This document shows positions 47,782 through 59,799 of a DNA stretch of 64,000 bases, piece by piece. The position numbers and the translations under genes were made by a program. The DNA is from Anarhynchus alexandrinus (taxonomy: Eukaryota > Chordata > Aves > Charadriiformes > Charadriidae). The stretch covers positions 337,351 to 401,350 of the forward strand of contig VUYV01000402.1 of NCBI GenBank assembly GCA_008711295.1, given 5' to 3'. The first letter of the stretch is position 1; each line of letters begins with the position of its first letter. The notes below the pieces were generated by a model, which did not search any database, had not been told where the DNA came from, and saw nothing but the letters and a program-made list of their open reading frames with translations.

Positions 47782-48208
47782 TTACCTAACGCAGCACACC
47801 CGTGGCGGGCACCAGAGTTGCCGGGAGTTTGGCCAGCTTTGACTTTGTTATTTTTACAAGGTTTTTTTAATTCTAGGAGACTTCTCGAAGGATTTCATAT
47901 AGTTTTATTTTGTAGATGTAATGTTCTGTAACTTTTATAATGCCTCCTGGCTTCTGCTTTCTTGCTGGTACAGTTGATGCACTGGCAGAACCTTTGCTCC
48001 AGACTGGGTGAGGTGGGATGGAGGAAACAGGAAGGTTTAGATCGTAGCATGTTCAAATACATTCATTTATAAATTTTATCTTAATAGCAAGTGATAAGAA
48101 TAAAACAAAAGCAGAAATTTCTTGGGGTTTAAATGGGTTGAATTTTTTCTTTTCTTTTCTGTAGTAAGCATGTATTTACCGTAGGGTTTTATTATATTTT
48201 TCTTACAG

Positions 48209-48363
48209 ATATTTTCTCTCAAATATCAGATTCAAATGGACTAATGATATTTACAAAGTTTGATCAGTTTTTGAAAGAAGTTCTAAAACTTCCAACAGCT
48301 GTGTTTGAGGGGCCTTCTTTTGGATACACAGAGCATTCTGTACGGACCTGTTTCCCACAACAA
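48209..48363 (+). CDS. DTNB: DTNB coding exon 5 (second EF-hand module, residues 150-201)
   Basis: This 155-base exon begins after TTTTTCTTACAG, and its first two bases complete Tyr. The frame reads [40 protein letters not shown] and [11 protein letters not shown], then a GTAAGC donor at 48364 in phase 0. [15 protein letters not shown] is the last EF-like loop and helix. [17 protein letters not shown] is near-invariant in dystrobrevins, while EHSVRTCF is the beta-type sequence. A strong G-run cluster follows 77 bases past the donor. No frame disruption. Confidence 0.96.
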
Positions 48364-48440
48364 GTAAGCGTCACCCCAGCAGGACTGCTGCCTCCCTCCG
48401 TAGCACAGCGCTTCCCGCTGCGCTGCGCTGCTCTGGCGGC

Positions 48441-48470
48441 GGGGCGGGGGGGCGGAGGGAGGGGGTTGGG
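48441..48470 (+). promoter_or_regulatory. putative G-quadruplex / G-run cluster near a splice donor
   Basis: Runs of 4, 7, 3, 5 and 3 Gs with short loops fit the standard four-run quadruplex pattern on the sense (RNA) strand, 77 bases downstream of the coding exon 5 donor. Intronic G-runs close to donors are known to bind hnRNP H/F and strengthen splicing. That role here is inference. Confidence 0.5.
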
Positions 48471-49647
48471 AATGTACACTGTGTAACCTAAGCGGTTTTA
48501 AGAAAGTCTGAATGATTTAAAATAGTACATCTAGGTCTTAAGCAATTAAAGGATTTTGCACGATTTTAGTTTGTTCCCCCTCCGTGAGGGGACGCTTCTG
48601 CTCCCCATCAGAAGAACAGCAGGGGTGACCCGTTTCTTTTCTAAAACGCGAAACACAGCATTTCTACTATTTTCCCTTCTTTTTTCTTTTTTTTTTAAGC
48701 TTTCTCAGCGTGTGAGTAGTAGTGGTTTAACAAACCCCTCGCTCGGTGGTTGGGTCTGTACACGTAGTTTGTTTGCAAATCAGTTTCACAGTTGTGCTTA
48801 TTGGTATCACTGTTTTCCAAAATATTTCCGTTACATGTAATGTTTGGAGTAGATGTTGCAGTAACAATCTTAAAAGAGCTTTTTATTTCTTTATACATTG
48901 TAGTTGTAATTTAATTGCTCTGAGGATTTGTTTCCAATTTGAGATAATGTAAACAGTATAAATAATCCTTAATTCAACTGTAAACATGAACCTAGATAAT
49001 CTTAGGCCTAAAATTAAATGTTTAGACTCCAGTCATGATTATGTTCTGGAAGAAGTATTTCTGAAGTATTTGCATTTAGAATTTATAGTCACTTTTGCTA
49101 AATTTAAGTTATTTAGCAATTAGTATATTTGAAATACAGCACAGTAGGAAACAGCCTTTGATTTAGGAAACAATGAGGGCTCCAGCTCATCTGTTACTGA
49201 GGATAGAGTTTTGGTTTACTAATAGTGTAATTAATGAGTATTTTTTTCTCTTTCCATACCAGCTGAGGCATTAGTGGGCCGTTCTAGCTCCCACAGACGT
49301 GTCACCCTTTCGGTTTTGTCAGTGAATGCCGTTTGTGCACGTAGGGAACGCATCCGAGCAAATCCCATTTCGTGTAGGTGGCACCACTGCTGACTGCAAA
49401 ACCTCAGCCTCACCTCGCCGCTACCAAAGTCGGACGTGGGATTCTGTGTGCTCTTTCCATTGTCTGCGAAGGGAATGGGGATGGGGTTTTGTTTTGCTCG
49501 GAAGCCTGGGCTCTGGCCGTGACTGTTTCTCTGACCCGTGGCGAGAGGCCCGTGTAGCGAGCCGGACTTCGACGGCTGACTGAGATTTCTAACACACTTG
49601 GTGCAAATCTCGCCATGGTAGCCAAGAGAGCTGTAGTAACTGCCCGT

Positions 49648-50283
49648 GAGTATGAGCCGGCACTGTGCCCGGGTGGCCAAGAAGGCCAATAGCACCCTGG
49701 CCTGTGTCAGGAACAGTGTGACCAGCAGGACTGGGGCAGTCACCATCCCCCTGTACTCGGCACTGGTGAGGCCCCACCACAAGTGCTGTGTTCAGTTTTG
49801 AGCCCCTCATGACAAGAAAGACATTGAGGTGTTGGAGCGTGTCCAGAGAAGGGCAGCGGAGCTGTGAGGGGTCTGGAGCACACGTCTGGGGAGGGGCGGC
49901 TGAGGGACCTGGGGGTGTTCAGCCTGGAGAAAAGGGGGCTGAGAGGAGACCTTCTCGCTCTCTACAGCTCCTGAAAGGAGGGGGTAGTGAGGGGGGTTGG
50001 TCTCTGCTCCCCAGGAACGGGCAATAGGACAAGAGTAAATGGCCTCAAGTTTCCCCAGGGGAGGTTTAGGATGGATCTTAGGAAAAACTTCTTCACCAAA
50101 AGGGTTGTCGAGCACTGGCACAGCTGCCCAGGGCAGTGGTGGAGTCGCCATCCCTGGAGGTGTTTAACAGAGGGGCAGACGTGGTGCTGAGGGACACGGG
50201 TTAGTGGTGGGCTGGGCAGTGTGACATCAACAGTTGGTCTTGAGGGGCTTTTCCAACCTACATGATTCTACAATTCTATGGTT
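49648..50283 (+). mobile_element. CR1 LINE 3' portion (variant 3' end)
   Basis: The + strand carries GCCCGGGTGGCCAAGAAGGCC, then a blocks-in-order series equivalent to [22 protein letters not shown] and [20 protein letters not shown]. Next comes the RFRMDLRKNFFTKRVVEHWH frame, and the element ends GGGGCTTTTCCAACCTACATG with ATTCTACAATTCTATGG. Stops and shifts break the frame. It belongs to the same variant group as the minus-strand copy at 17838-18690 and so forms an inverted pair with it across coding exons 1-5. Confidence 0.93.
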
Positions 50284-52870
50284 TGCACGCGGCTTGCCTG
50301 CAGCATCTCTTAGCGCTCTGCCTTTGGCTCCCGTGAACAAGAAGGCTAATTCTCCCTATCGATTCACTTTTAGAAACAACTTTGCTCTAATTTTATTCAG
50401 CAAAACAAAATCCCCAGTGTAAGGCCAGGTTTATAGAGAGTGGTAATGTTTTTTTAATTGATCCAGATATACGCTCTACCCCAAGACAGTTCTTTCATTT
50501 ATTTGAAAACATTGAAACAAACAGGTCCTGGGAATTAGGTGGATCATCTATCTTAGATTTCATTTCGTTCTCCTATGCCTCCCAGATTTGAAAAAAAAAC
50601 CTTCCCAGAGGTACTTCCATGCTGTTCTCCTGTTACAGCCTATCCCTTTGCTGAAATTCTCCCCAGATGGCACTGGTAAAGCTGTGGGGTTTCCGACTTT
50701 GGCATTTACATGTGGGACATGTAAGCTACATCTGTACTGGAGCTGTTCTGTGGTCCTAAGGCGAGCTGGAATAGTCTAACCGCATCCGCGCTATTAAACT
50801 CTTATTCCCTCAAGGAGGGTGGTTACATGGAAACTGGTTATTGAAATGATTCCTAGCTGATACTAACACCTGATCTGGATGTTGGAATCATTTGGGAGAG
50901 CGAGTGGTTGAACCAGGCACAGGTTTAATAACATAAAAGCATGCGTGGTTGAGTTTTAGTGCCAGGAACATTCCCTGGTGTTACTTCAGCTACCAAGAGA
51001 CACATCCTGCTTGGCCAGCTGTGGTTCCTGGCTGTTCATGGAGGTCCTGGTTCTGGGAGCTGCTCCTTTGAGGTGCAAAAGGCTAATAATTCACTGCTGG
51101 CTGCGTGGTGAAAGGGCCGATAGGCAGAGAAGTGTCAGTGGTCGTATACGCTTCACAACTCTGTTTCATTTCTTGGGTCGTAGATGGAATAATTCAAACT
51201 TGTTGCCCACGTGAAATGGAGTTTATTGGGATGCTTTTGGCAAGAGCTGTGTTTTGTGTGATGGCTTCCAGATGTACAACGAGCTTCCAGTTGTAATTTA
51301 GTATTCTAGTGGGGGCTTCCACAGATGTAAGATACCATTTCATACTTTTCTTAAGACTTATATTCATTTGGCTACGGTCCGTCTGTTTGCCATGGAGATG
51401 CTGCATCACCCCGACATCCTCTGCCTTAGGAGAATCTTGCTGTGTTCACGGCACAGCCTGTCCTGTCATGGCAGAGGTGTGTCCACTTCACATCTCGTTT
51501 GCAGAGCAGTCTAATTGCAGTGTTTCTACTGAGCTGCGAAGTTGGCTTTGGAGTCGTGGGAGCTTGGCTTCTCTAGGGTCAAACTGCACATTCGTCGGTC
51601 GAAGCTCGGCAGCACCAAGGATGCGAGATAGGCGTTGGTTTGTGCACGCCTCGCTCGCGTAGAGGCTTTGCTAAAGCATTGGCTGATTTGGGCTTCGTGG
51701 ACGGTGTGGCTGAGCGCTGAACTGACTGCACCACCTTAACCGTGTCGGAAGGGTGGTCAGGATGGGCAGCCTTGTGAAAGGGAGCAATAAGGATCTGTTT
51801 ATTAAGGACAGGGTGGTCTTGTGTATAAAGGGTGGTGCAAGCGTGCTCTGGTAGAGTTGCAGTTTGAGCGTGAGACGCAGGGCAGCTGGAGGTGGGGGTG
51901 GGTCTCATACACCGCGGCTTAGCTGGGCATAACTTGTTTGGATCACTGTAGAGTTAAAAATTGCTTATCTTTGCGTTGGCTCAGGGGATGTGGTTTTGTG
52001 CCAGTATTTTGTGGGGAAATAGATGCGTTAACATCTTGTTGGAACAAGCGTGTTGGCAGCGTAACAATAAAACTGGCCGAGTTTTTGCTGTTGAAGCAAG
52101 TCTGGGATGTTCTGAGTCTAAGAATAGCATTGGTATAACCTGCCACTGCACCCACCTGCGAGAAGATCTGAGACTGCAGCGCTATTAAGGCAGGAGGTAT
52201 GCTAACAGCAATTGGTAAAAACAATTATTAACGTAGGAGAGAGAGTAAGCAGGTGATTAGAGACAGTATCCGTGCAGAGATGTGTGTGTTCTCCTGGGCA
52301 GCATTTAACCCCCGTGACTGGTTGTGCCTTCATATTTACTAGTTTTCAGTTTATGCACTTGGAGTTTGGAACCTGCCGGCAGACTATTTGATTGTTTTGC
52401 ATCACAAACAGTGACTGAGTGATTTCTTGTGGTTGCTCCATGGTTGGGTTCTGAACCCAGTAGGAGATGTTAGCCCAGCTACAAGAAAGGGCTTTATCTA
52501 GGCTCCTCTCTGATGCATTCATCACTTCCAGAAGGAGAGTGCTGTTTGCTTTCCCGTCCACTCTGCCATCCCCGAGAATGCCGATAACCAGACAGACAAG
52601 ACGTGGCAGGGATAATGCTGCCTGATTCTTTTTGGTCAATTGGTTGGAAAATTTCCTACCAGTAACGGTGAAAAAACCCCAAAGCCTGTGTGCCTACTGC
52701 CCTCTTGTGACTCACAGGGAACTTGCATCCCTTCATACCAGGGCTTTGAAAACTCGCAAGGTTCTCACTGCTTCAAGGGAACCAGATTTTTTCTTTGAGG
52801 AACATCTTTGTCTATAGCAGAGGGAAGCTTAAGTTCTTCTGCCACTGTGTGTATGGTCTATCACTGTCTA

Positions 52871-54060
52871 ATCATAGAGTCATAGAATCATGGAGTGTTT
52901 TGGGTTGGAAGGGACCTCTGAAGATCATCTAGTCCAAGCCCTTTGCCATGGGCAGGGACGTCTTTCACTCGATCAAGCAGCTCAAAGCCCCATCCAGCCT
53001 GGCCTTGCACACCGCCAGTGTGCCTTCTCTTTTCCAGGCTGAACAGCTTCCTCCATAGCAGGGGGTCTTTCAGCCCTCTGACCATTGTTGTGGCCCTCCT
53101 CTGGACTCTGATGTGTCTGTCTTGGGCCGTGGGCCCCAGAGCTGGATGCCACATACCAACTGGAGTCTCAGGAGAGCAGAGGTGGAGAATCCCCTCCCTC
53201 GCCTTGCTGGCCACGCTGCTGGGGATGCAGCCCGGGATGCCGGGGGCTCGCTGGGCTGCCGGCGCACGTTGCCGGCTCCTGGCCAGCTTTTCCCCCCAGC
53301 ACCCCCGAGCCCTTCTGGGCAGGGCTGCTCTCCATCCCTCCATCCCCAGCCTGTGCTGGGACCGGGGGCTGCCCCCACCCGGGTGCAGGACACTGCACTT
53401 GGCCTTGTTGGACCTCAAGAGGTTCACACAGGTCCACTTCTCCAGCCTGCCCAGGTCCCTCAGGATGTCATCCCGTCCCTCCGGTGTGTCACCGCCCCAC
53501 TCAGCTTGGGTGTTGTCTGCAAATCTGCTGAGGGTGCCTTCGATCCCACTGTCCATGTCATTGATGAAGATATTAAATAGTATTGGTCCCAGTACAGACC
53601 CTTGAGGGACACCACATGTTACTGGTTTCCACTTGGACATTGAGCCATCGACTGTAGCTCTTTGGACACAGCCATCCAGCCAATTCCTTATCCATCTAAC
53701 AGTACATCCATCAAACTCATCTCTGTCCAGTGTAGTGGCCAGAAGGTTGTGGTGAACTGTATCAAAAGCCTTGCAGAAGTGCAGGTGCATGACATCCGTA
53801 GCTCTGCTCTTGTCCCCTGATGCAGTCACAGCGTAGCAGGCCACTAGATAGGCAGTAGTCGCCCTTCATGAAGCCACGCTGGCCGTCCCAAATCACCGCC
53901 CTGTCTTCCCTATGTTTCAACATGTTTTCCAGGAGGTTGTGCTCCGTGATCCCTAGAGGCATGGAGGGGAGGCTGACTGGTAGTCCCCAGGGTCATCCTT
54001 CTTAGACTTTTTAAAAATGGGTGTGATGTCTAATGGATCCCGAGTCTTGTCTCAGGAATC
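52871..54060 (-). mobile_element. CR1 LINE with 318-codon reverse-transcriptase remnant
   Basis: ATCATAGAGTCATAGAATCATGG at the left edge is the reverse-complemented CR1 3' end. A minus-strand frame of 318 codons (53844-52888) carries reverse-transcriptase blocks: FCKAFDTVHHNLL, TCGVPQGSVLGPILFNIFIND, then RFADNTQ where active elements have FADDTK. The second catalytic aspartate of the FADD box is therefore Asn (residues 108-111 of the frame). The C-terminal third has drifted or shifted frame. Upstream to about 54060 there is further CR1 sequence in another frame. The copy is inactive. Confidence 0.95.
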
Positions 54061-54856
54061 CTGTCTGTCTATGCGCAGTATTTATTATTTGGAGTAACCT
54101 TTGTGCTCCTGTACATGAAACAGTATGAGAGATGAGAGCCGAGGCAAAACTGGGGACCTTGGAGGCGTTTTTGGGAAGTCGTACAATACCTATACAAGTA
54201 AGCAGCTGGGTAATTCTGTTAAGATTTGAAACTTCAATTACAGACGACGCTGCCATTTAATGCCATTGGCGCAGCGGTTCCTGGTTACACACACAGCCCT
54301 CTCTGATCTCAGACGTCGTGTACCACAGTTAATTCCCAATTAAAAACTGTGGTTCTCCTACTATCAGAAAGCTTGGTCCAGCGTCTGTAGAGTGCTTCGG
54401 GGCCTTACCGAGATGTGCGTTTGTTAGAAGATTTTGGCTTTCTTCACCCAAAGGGAGGAGGCGGCGGCTTGAATGTGCGTGGTGGTTAACAACCGGCGGG
54501 ATGATTTGGCTGTGATGGGGGGACAGCCGGGGGGCAGGCACCAGCCAGGGCTGCGTCGCGTCCAGGTAGGGCGCCTGGTGTCGCACATGGCTGGGGAAGT
54601 TCTGGGGCTCCCCTGTAGCAGCAGTTAGCTAGTCGGGAGAAGCTAAACAGAGAGACTGGAACAAGGACATCTTGTAAAAGTTGGAAGAAGTAAGGTTAAA
54701 TATTTCTTAGACTTTTCCCTAAAGATAACTGGGATGTAGGTAATTAGAATTCCACGTTATCTCTCCAGGGTAGTTAGCTGCAGAGGTATTAGGCGTATGT
54801 ATTTGCTGCTAATCGCAAAAATATTGATGCTCTAAATATAAACCTTCTCTTTAATT

Positions 54857-54920
54857 AAAAAACTAAACAAAACCCAAACAACCCACAACCAAAACCAAAC
54901 CTGCAAACCAAACCCACCTC
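54857..54920. repeat. A/C-rich low-complexity tract
   Basis: Irregular AAAC/CCAA/CCCAAAC units with almost no G on the + strand, resembling the tracts at 19042-19101 and 22563-22711. Confidence 0.8.
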
Positions 54921-55822
54921 CATTTTTGGCGTGAGAGTTGCGAGTGAAAGCTACGGTTAGTTTCGCAGCTCCTGGAAAACCAGACTGGCGTCCCTCTGGC
55001 TCTGCCTGCCCCCCCTGCGGAGGGCGCTTTGGGGAGCAAACACGCGCAGGTGAGACCGAAGTGCCGTCTGAGCAGCTGGCCGCCTGCCTGCGGGCAGCTC
55101 CGAAGCATCTAGCTTATTGTATGCAAAAGCCAACAAAGTCGTTCTTTGTAGTATTCTCAGCTGTTTTTCTTACCAGCTCTCTCCATCTGTTTGTGTTTGC
55201 AGCAGAAATTTTCTCTTGCTCACCTTAGCAGAGAGTACTCTTAACGTGCCTGACTTCCTCCTCCTCCTGACTCCCTTTCAATTTCGTTTTAATTGACAGT
55301 TGTCTAAAATCTTATAGCCTAGTTCTCCCCTTACCTCTTTTTTTCTTATTTTGCCTTTAAAAAAAATCCCTTACTGTGTAGCTCATGTATGAATATGAGT
55401 TGTAATTACTTTTCTGCGTGTCTGCCTTTTTCAGTGCTGTCCGTATGTTTGAAATACTGTTTTCTACATTGTTAAATAACCTCCGCTCACATTTGTTGTA
55501 TCCCTCTTCAAAATAAGACTCTTTAACTGCAACTCGGGAACCAGTCCTGTCTTCCATCTCTTGGAGTTTTCTGTTCATCTGTTTATCATTTATTTTTGTG
55601 TGATTGTATCATGTCTATACTAATACCTTCTTTGTGGTGTCACTGTTTGCCTAATAGAGATTGAAACTCCCTGAGCAAAGTTGTGATTTTTATCTCTATA
55701 GCATATGAAATGCCCCTGGTAGACGAGTTGAGTCATAGAGAGATTTTAAGGCTGAAGTAGCTTTTGGTATCTAAAATTGAAATTTTTCTTCTAATTGAGT
55801 TGTATTTCTCTTTTCTTTGCAG

Positions 55823-55928
55823 AAAAAGATCATGCTAAACATGTTTTTGGACACCCTGATGGCCGATCCGCCGCCTCAGTGCCTTGTGTGGCTGCCGCTC
55901 ATGCACAGACTCGCCCATGTTGAAAATG
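55823..55928 (+). CDS. DTNB: DTNB coding exon 6 (residues 202-236 plus one base)
   Basis: This 106-base exon follows CTTTTCTTTGCAG. It encodes [20 protein letters not shown], then [15 protein letters not shown] plus a final G before a GTAAAT donor at 55929. The G should start the Val of the VFHPVECSYC block that opens the ZZ zinc finger in dystrobrevins. The [13 protein letters not shown] motif is shared by the whole dystrophin superfamily. NMFLDT and MHRLAHVEN are beta-type. Read-through into the intron would add about 43 codons before a stop. It is the last DTNB exon seen in the window. Confidence 0.96.
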
Positions 55929-58900
55929 GTAAATGGAATATTTTCTTGCAACATCTGGTCAGAGCAGGGTTTCTGTTCAACACGTGTGAATATGCTGTCC
56001 TTTCTCATGTAACAAAGCACTTAATGTCTTCATCATTTCCACTGCAGTGGTCTTAGTCCCAGAGCGTTTAAGGCCAGACTTTGGTAAGAGTGGCAGTCCT
56101 CCTGGGATGAGGACTGATTCTTTATGCAGTCATCAGCAACGCTGCGAAACAAGATTAGTTTGGGAGTTCTAGCATCGGTAGTAGTGGAAGATGAAAAAAA
56201 CAAGCAGCAGAAAAATTATATTCTCTAAATGTTTGTGTTTATTCTGAAACTTTATTAAAAAACTTCCCTTGAACTATGCTTTAACGTACACTTTCAAGTG
56301 GTGACTCCCCGAGATTTTGGTACCCGTTCAGATGTCTGCCTTGAGCAGCGTTTGAGCACGAGTCACTTCAGTGCTCGCTTTGGGAGGTAAATGCTGAGCT
56401 CCTTGCACTTCCAGACCTTTATTTAGCTAAAATTTCCTGGTTTATTGCCTATGGAAAGTATTTAAGGAGCAATAAGGGATGGAAAACTGAAGATTAACAG
56501 TGAGAATGAGTGATGAAAGAGTCATCTGGCTGAGAGGGCTTTGTGGAGTTCAGGGAAGCAAAAGGTTTCCTGCAGAAGACTGTGAAAGCGTATTGAAACT
56601 ATTTGTTGTTTTTAGAGGCCAAAAAGGTGGTGTGTTTAGTTTCTTCTCCAGTTGCACACAGTATATGTGTATGATGTTTTGTATATGAATTCTAGAAAAA
56701 AAAAAAGCCATTTTTTTCTTTCTTCACCCATAAACTAACCCTCATCTTTTGTTTCCTTCACCCCAGAGCAAAATCATATCATCATCCTTCAACCCCCTCC
56801 CCCTCTGCTAGTTGTTACCTCTTCTTCCGCTTCGTGCGTTTGTGGTCATTTCAAGGTGTAAAGACTTCTTCCTTTTAAGGTGCAGGCAGACAACCTCTGG
56901 GCTCTTGCTTTGGCCTAGCTGTTTGCAGGCACAGCTCGGCGGTCTCTCCCAGTGAAGCTGTCATGAGCGATGTTCCATTCGCTCTTTCTTGACATTTGTG
57001 CCCGTGACATGGTTCAGTGCTGCTGGGATTTTGATATGCTGGATTTTGGCATTTGTTTCATTGTCTTCTCTTGATCCTTTTGCAAAGCGTATCTGGTTGT
57101 GAATTTAATCTGCATTTGTTCAGCACTGGACAAGGCGAGTTGAGGACCTCAATGGGCCTTTCCTTCTTTGTTGCAGCAGAAGAGCAGGTGAATTTCCCAA
57201 TCGCTCTGTGTGTTTACAGACATTTCCTGTCGGTCTCACTTAAAAAAAAGTGATTTTTTTGAAAGAATTTTGAGGGGACCAATTTCATGGAGACAAATCT
57301 TATGGGAAAAGTTACGATAAAGGTGGGGAGGTTGGTGTAGTTAATATTTGATAAACTACAGTACTGCAGTGTCTTTCCCATCCTTATGTGACAGGTTGCG
57401 CCAATAGAAGGGCAGCAGCGACTTCTTGCTTCCTGCCTCTCCCTTCATCCTCTTATCCTTATAAACTTGTACTTCAAGAAAAGCACACAGGGTGGAATAA
57501 ATATGGTAAGGAAACAGGCAGTAAAAATGTTGATATGAGTTAGAGGTCAGGATAGAATTGCGCAGAGCTTAGGCAAGGGTAAAGTGTTTCAACACCATGT
57601 TCGGACAGAAGTGAAATGGTGGAAAGGTTTAGAGATAATCCATAGCCTCATCCTTTTTTCTGCTTGAAAGTACCTGGAGGAAATTACTACATACTCAGAA
57701 TAATATCATCCCTCTAGATTAGTGCATGCATTCCGGTATTAGCTGACCGCTTCTGTTGCCCTCGTTGTGCGGTACGGCTGCTCCAGGCTGTGCGGATCCC
57801 CGTTGACCATCTGCCCTGGGAGCCGTTGCGTAAGCGCCCCTTTTCCTAACGCTCTCTTCCAAGGAGGCAGAGCTGCTCCCCGTTCAGCTGATCTGCCACT
57901 CGGTCCCAGATTTAATCCTATGTTACACACAGGGCTCTTGTTACACATTCAGATAACTCCTTAGGATAACTTTTAATATTTGTGTCATTAAAGTTAGGTT
58001 TCTAATTCTGATCAGCCTCTTCTGCAGCTGCCTCCCAAGCTCCTTCTGAGTTATGTTACCATTGATAATTTGTGCCACCGTTCTTGCCCTCTAAGTTATG
58101 ACAATATTTTTTTTCCTCAGAAACTTGTATTCTGTTGCAAGTGGTATTTTTGCTCCAGAGCCAGGGAGCAGTTCCTCTGCTTAAAAGTGCTGCTGAGAAA
58201 TCATCGCAGGCGATGGACAGAGGTCCGTCGGCACATCGGGGAAGGCACAGCAGGCTCGGCAGGTGGGGGAGATCGAGTCTGGGTGATGTCCCCGCAGCAA
58301 AAGAAGCTAAGGGAGGGTCGGTGTTGGGGGCCTGACTGTGGGAAGGTAAAAATGGCAAATTGGAGGGATAGGGACAGTAGGAGGAATGAGTTTGGGATTA
58401 CTGGGACGTGTGGTGGGAAAAGAAATGTTGAGGGAAGACAGAGCTCTGATTCCAGCTGTGCCCGCTAAGGAACAAGCAAGCCGGAAGCTTTTATACTTCA
58501 AAGGCTTGGACGGGACATACACCAGAGTTCATTGTCGCTCTGGATCTGGATTGAATATCTCCTATTAAATGGTCATTTTCAATCTTTAAAAAGCAGAAGA
58601 TGGAAGATGTGAGACTTGTGCTGACAATGGCTACTGCTGTGGATTCTGTGACTAAACCTGAAGTTCCTTTGTAAGGGTTGTGTATGTTTTAATAGCTGCA
58701 TATATTAGAGAAACATAAATTTTGTTGAAACGAATGCTTGTAGGAGGTTACAGGAATGCCTCTCTCCAATTGAAAACTTTTCCAGAACATAGGCAAAACC
58801 ATGAAAGAACCAGAAATCAAAGCTGATTTAAATCAGGAGGATTTTTTATTTGGGTATGGTGGTGCTAATGCCTTCAGTCAGATTTTTGTCAACCTTACAA

Positions 58901-59529
58901 GCCAGCCAAAACCACGGCTCTGATTTGGAGGAACGAGTTGGCCACAAAGATTCTCTAGTCTTCATCCATTACTTGATAATGGGTACATACTCCTTTGGGA
59001 CATGGCCTCCGCTTCTTTTGCTGGCCGGTTGTTCAGTGCTGCGTTCAGACTGCTCTGCTCCAGGACCGGTACCGGTAACTTCAGCACTGAATGGGGTAGG
59101 GATTGGCATCTCCCTGCAGCGATCCTGGAGCTGACACCTGAGAGGTTAGGTTCCCAGACAAAGTACTGGAGTTGTTTCGTGGTGCTCCACAATGATTGAA
59201 AGGGCTTACGTTTCAGACGTTGACCTGGGCCCTTTAGTGAGTTTGGTACAGTCAGGTTTTAATTTTTAAGCTACAGCTGGCAGCCAGGTTTCAGCACTGT
59301 GCAGTTTCTCAGCGACGGGTTCTCACATCCAGTGTACACCGAAATCGGCAGCAGTCACAGTAGGGAGAGTACCTCTGCAAGCCACCCGCGTGCTGGAGCT
59401 TGCTTTCCTAGGGTTGCTGCAGAAGCTCTCTCTGAGGAACCTTTGTGATCCAATACTAGAACCTGTGAAACTGGGAAACCTTTACCAGTGGAAATTATCA
59501 AGGCGGATCCTTCAGGTTCGGAGGCAAAA

Positions 59530-59731
59530 NNNNNNNNNNNNNNNNNNNNNNNNNNNNNNNNNNNNNNNNNNNNNNNNNNNNNNNNNNNNNNNNNNNNNNN
59601 NNNNNNNNNNNNNNNNNNNNNNNNNNNNNNNNNNNNNNNNNNNNNNNNNNNNNNNNNNNNNNNNNNNNNNNNNNNNNNNNNNNNNNNNNNNNNNNNNNNN
59701 NNNNNNNNNNNNNNNNNNNNNNNNNNNNNNN
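59530..59731. other. assembly gap, 202 Ns
   Basis: A run of Ns upstream of a + strand CR1. The 5' boundary of that CR1 probably lies in or near the gap. Open frames crossing it are artefacts. Confidence 0.99.
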
Positions 59732-59799
59732 AGAGGTGCTCTCCAGCAGGTCAGACCCCAACCTGTTCATGAGAATGTGAGGTCTCAAAAATAATTTTG

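Larger units (their letters stand above)
37652..48208 (+). other. DTNB: DTNB intron after coding exon 4
   Basis: A 10.6 kb phase-1 intron with GTAAGT donor and TTTTTCTTACAG acceptor. It is the most repeat-laden intron here: an old CR1-like element (40500-41385) abutted by a young CR1 end (41391-41502), CR1 copies at 43233-43290, 43440-44420 and 45715-45862, a 17-bp minisatellite (46627-46700) and a solo LTR (47130-47781). 37660-40490 and 41510-43230 show nothing further. Confidence 0.85.
48364..55822 (+). other. DTNB: DTNB intron after coding exon 5
   Basis: A 7.5 kb phase-0 intron with GTAAGC donor and TTTTCTTTGCAG acceptor. It contains a G-quadruplex-like cluster at 48441-48470, CR1 copies at 49648-50283 (+) and 52871-54060 (-), and an A/C-rich tract at 54857-54920. 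48480-49640, 50290-52870 and 54070-55820 show no further supported feature. Confidence 0.85.

Noticed and set aside
52943..53605. 220-codon + strand frame
   Set aside because: It is the antisense shadow of the minus-strand CR1 reverse-transcriptase frame.
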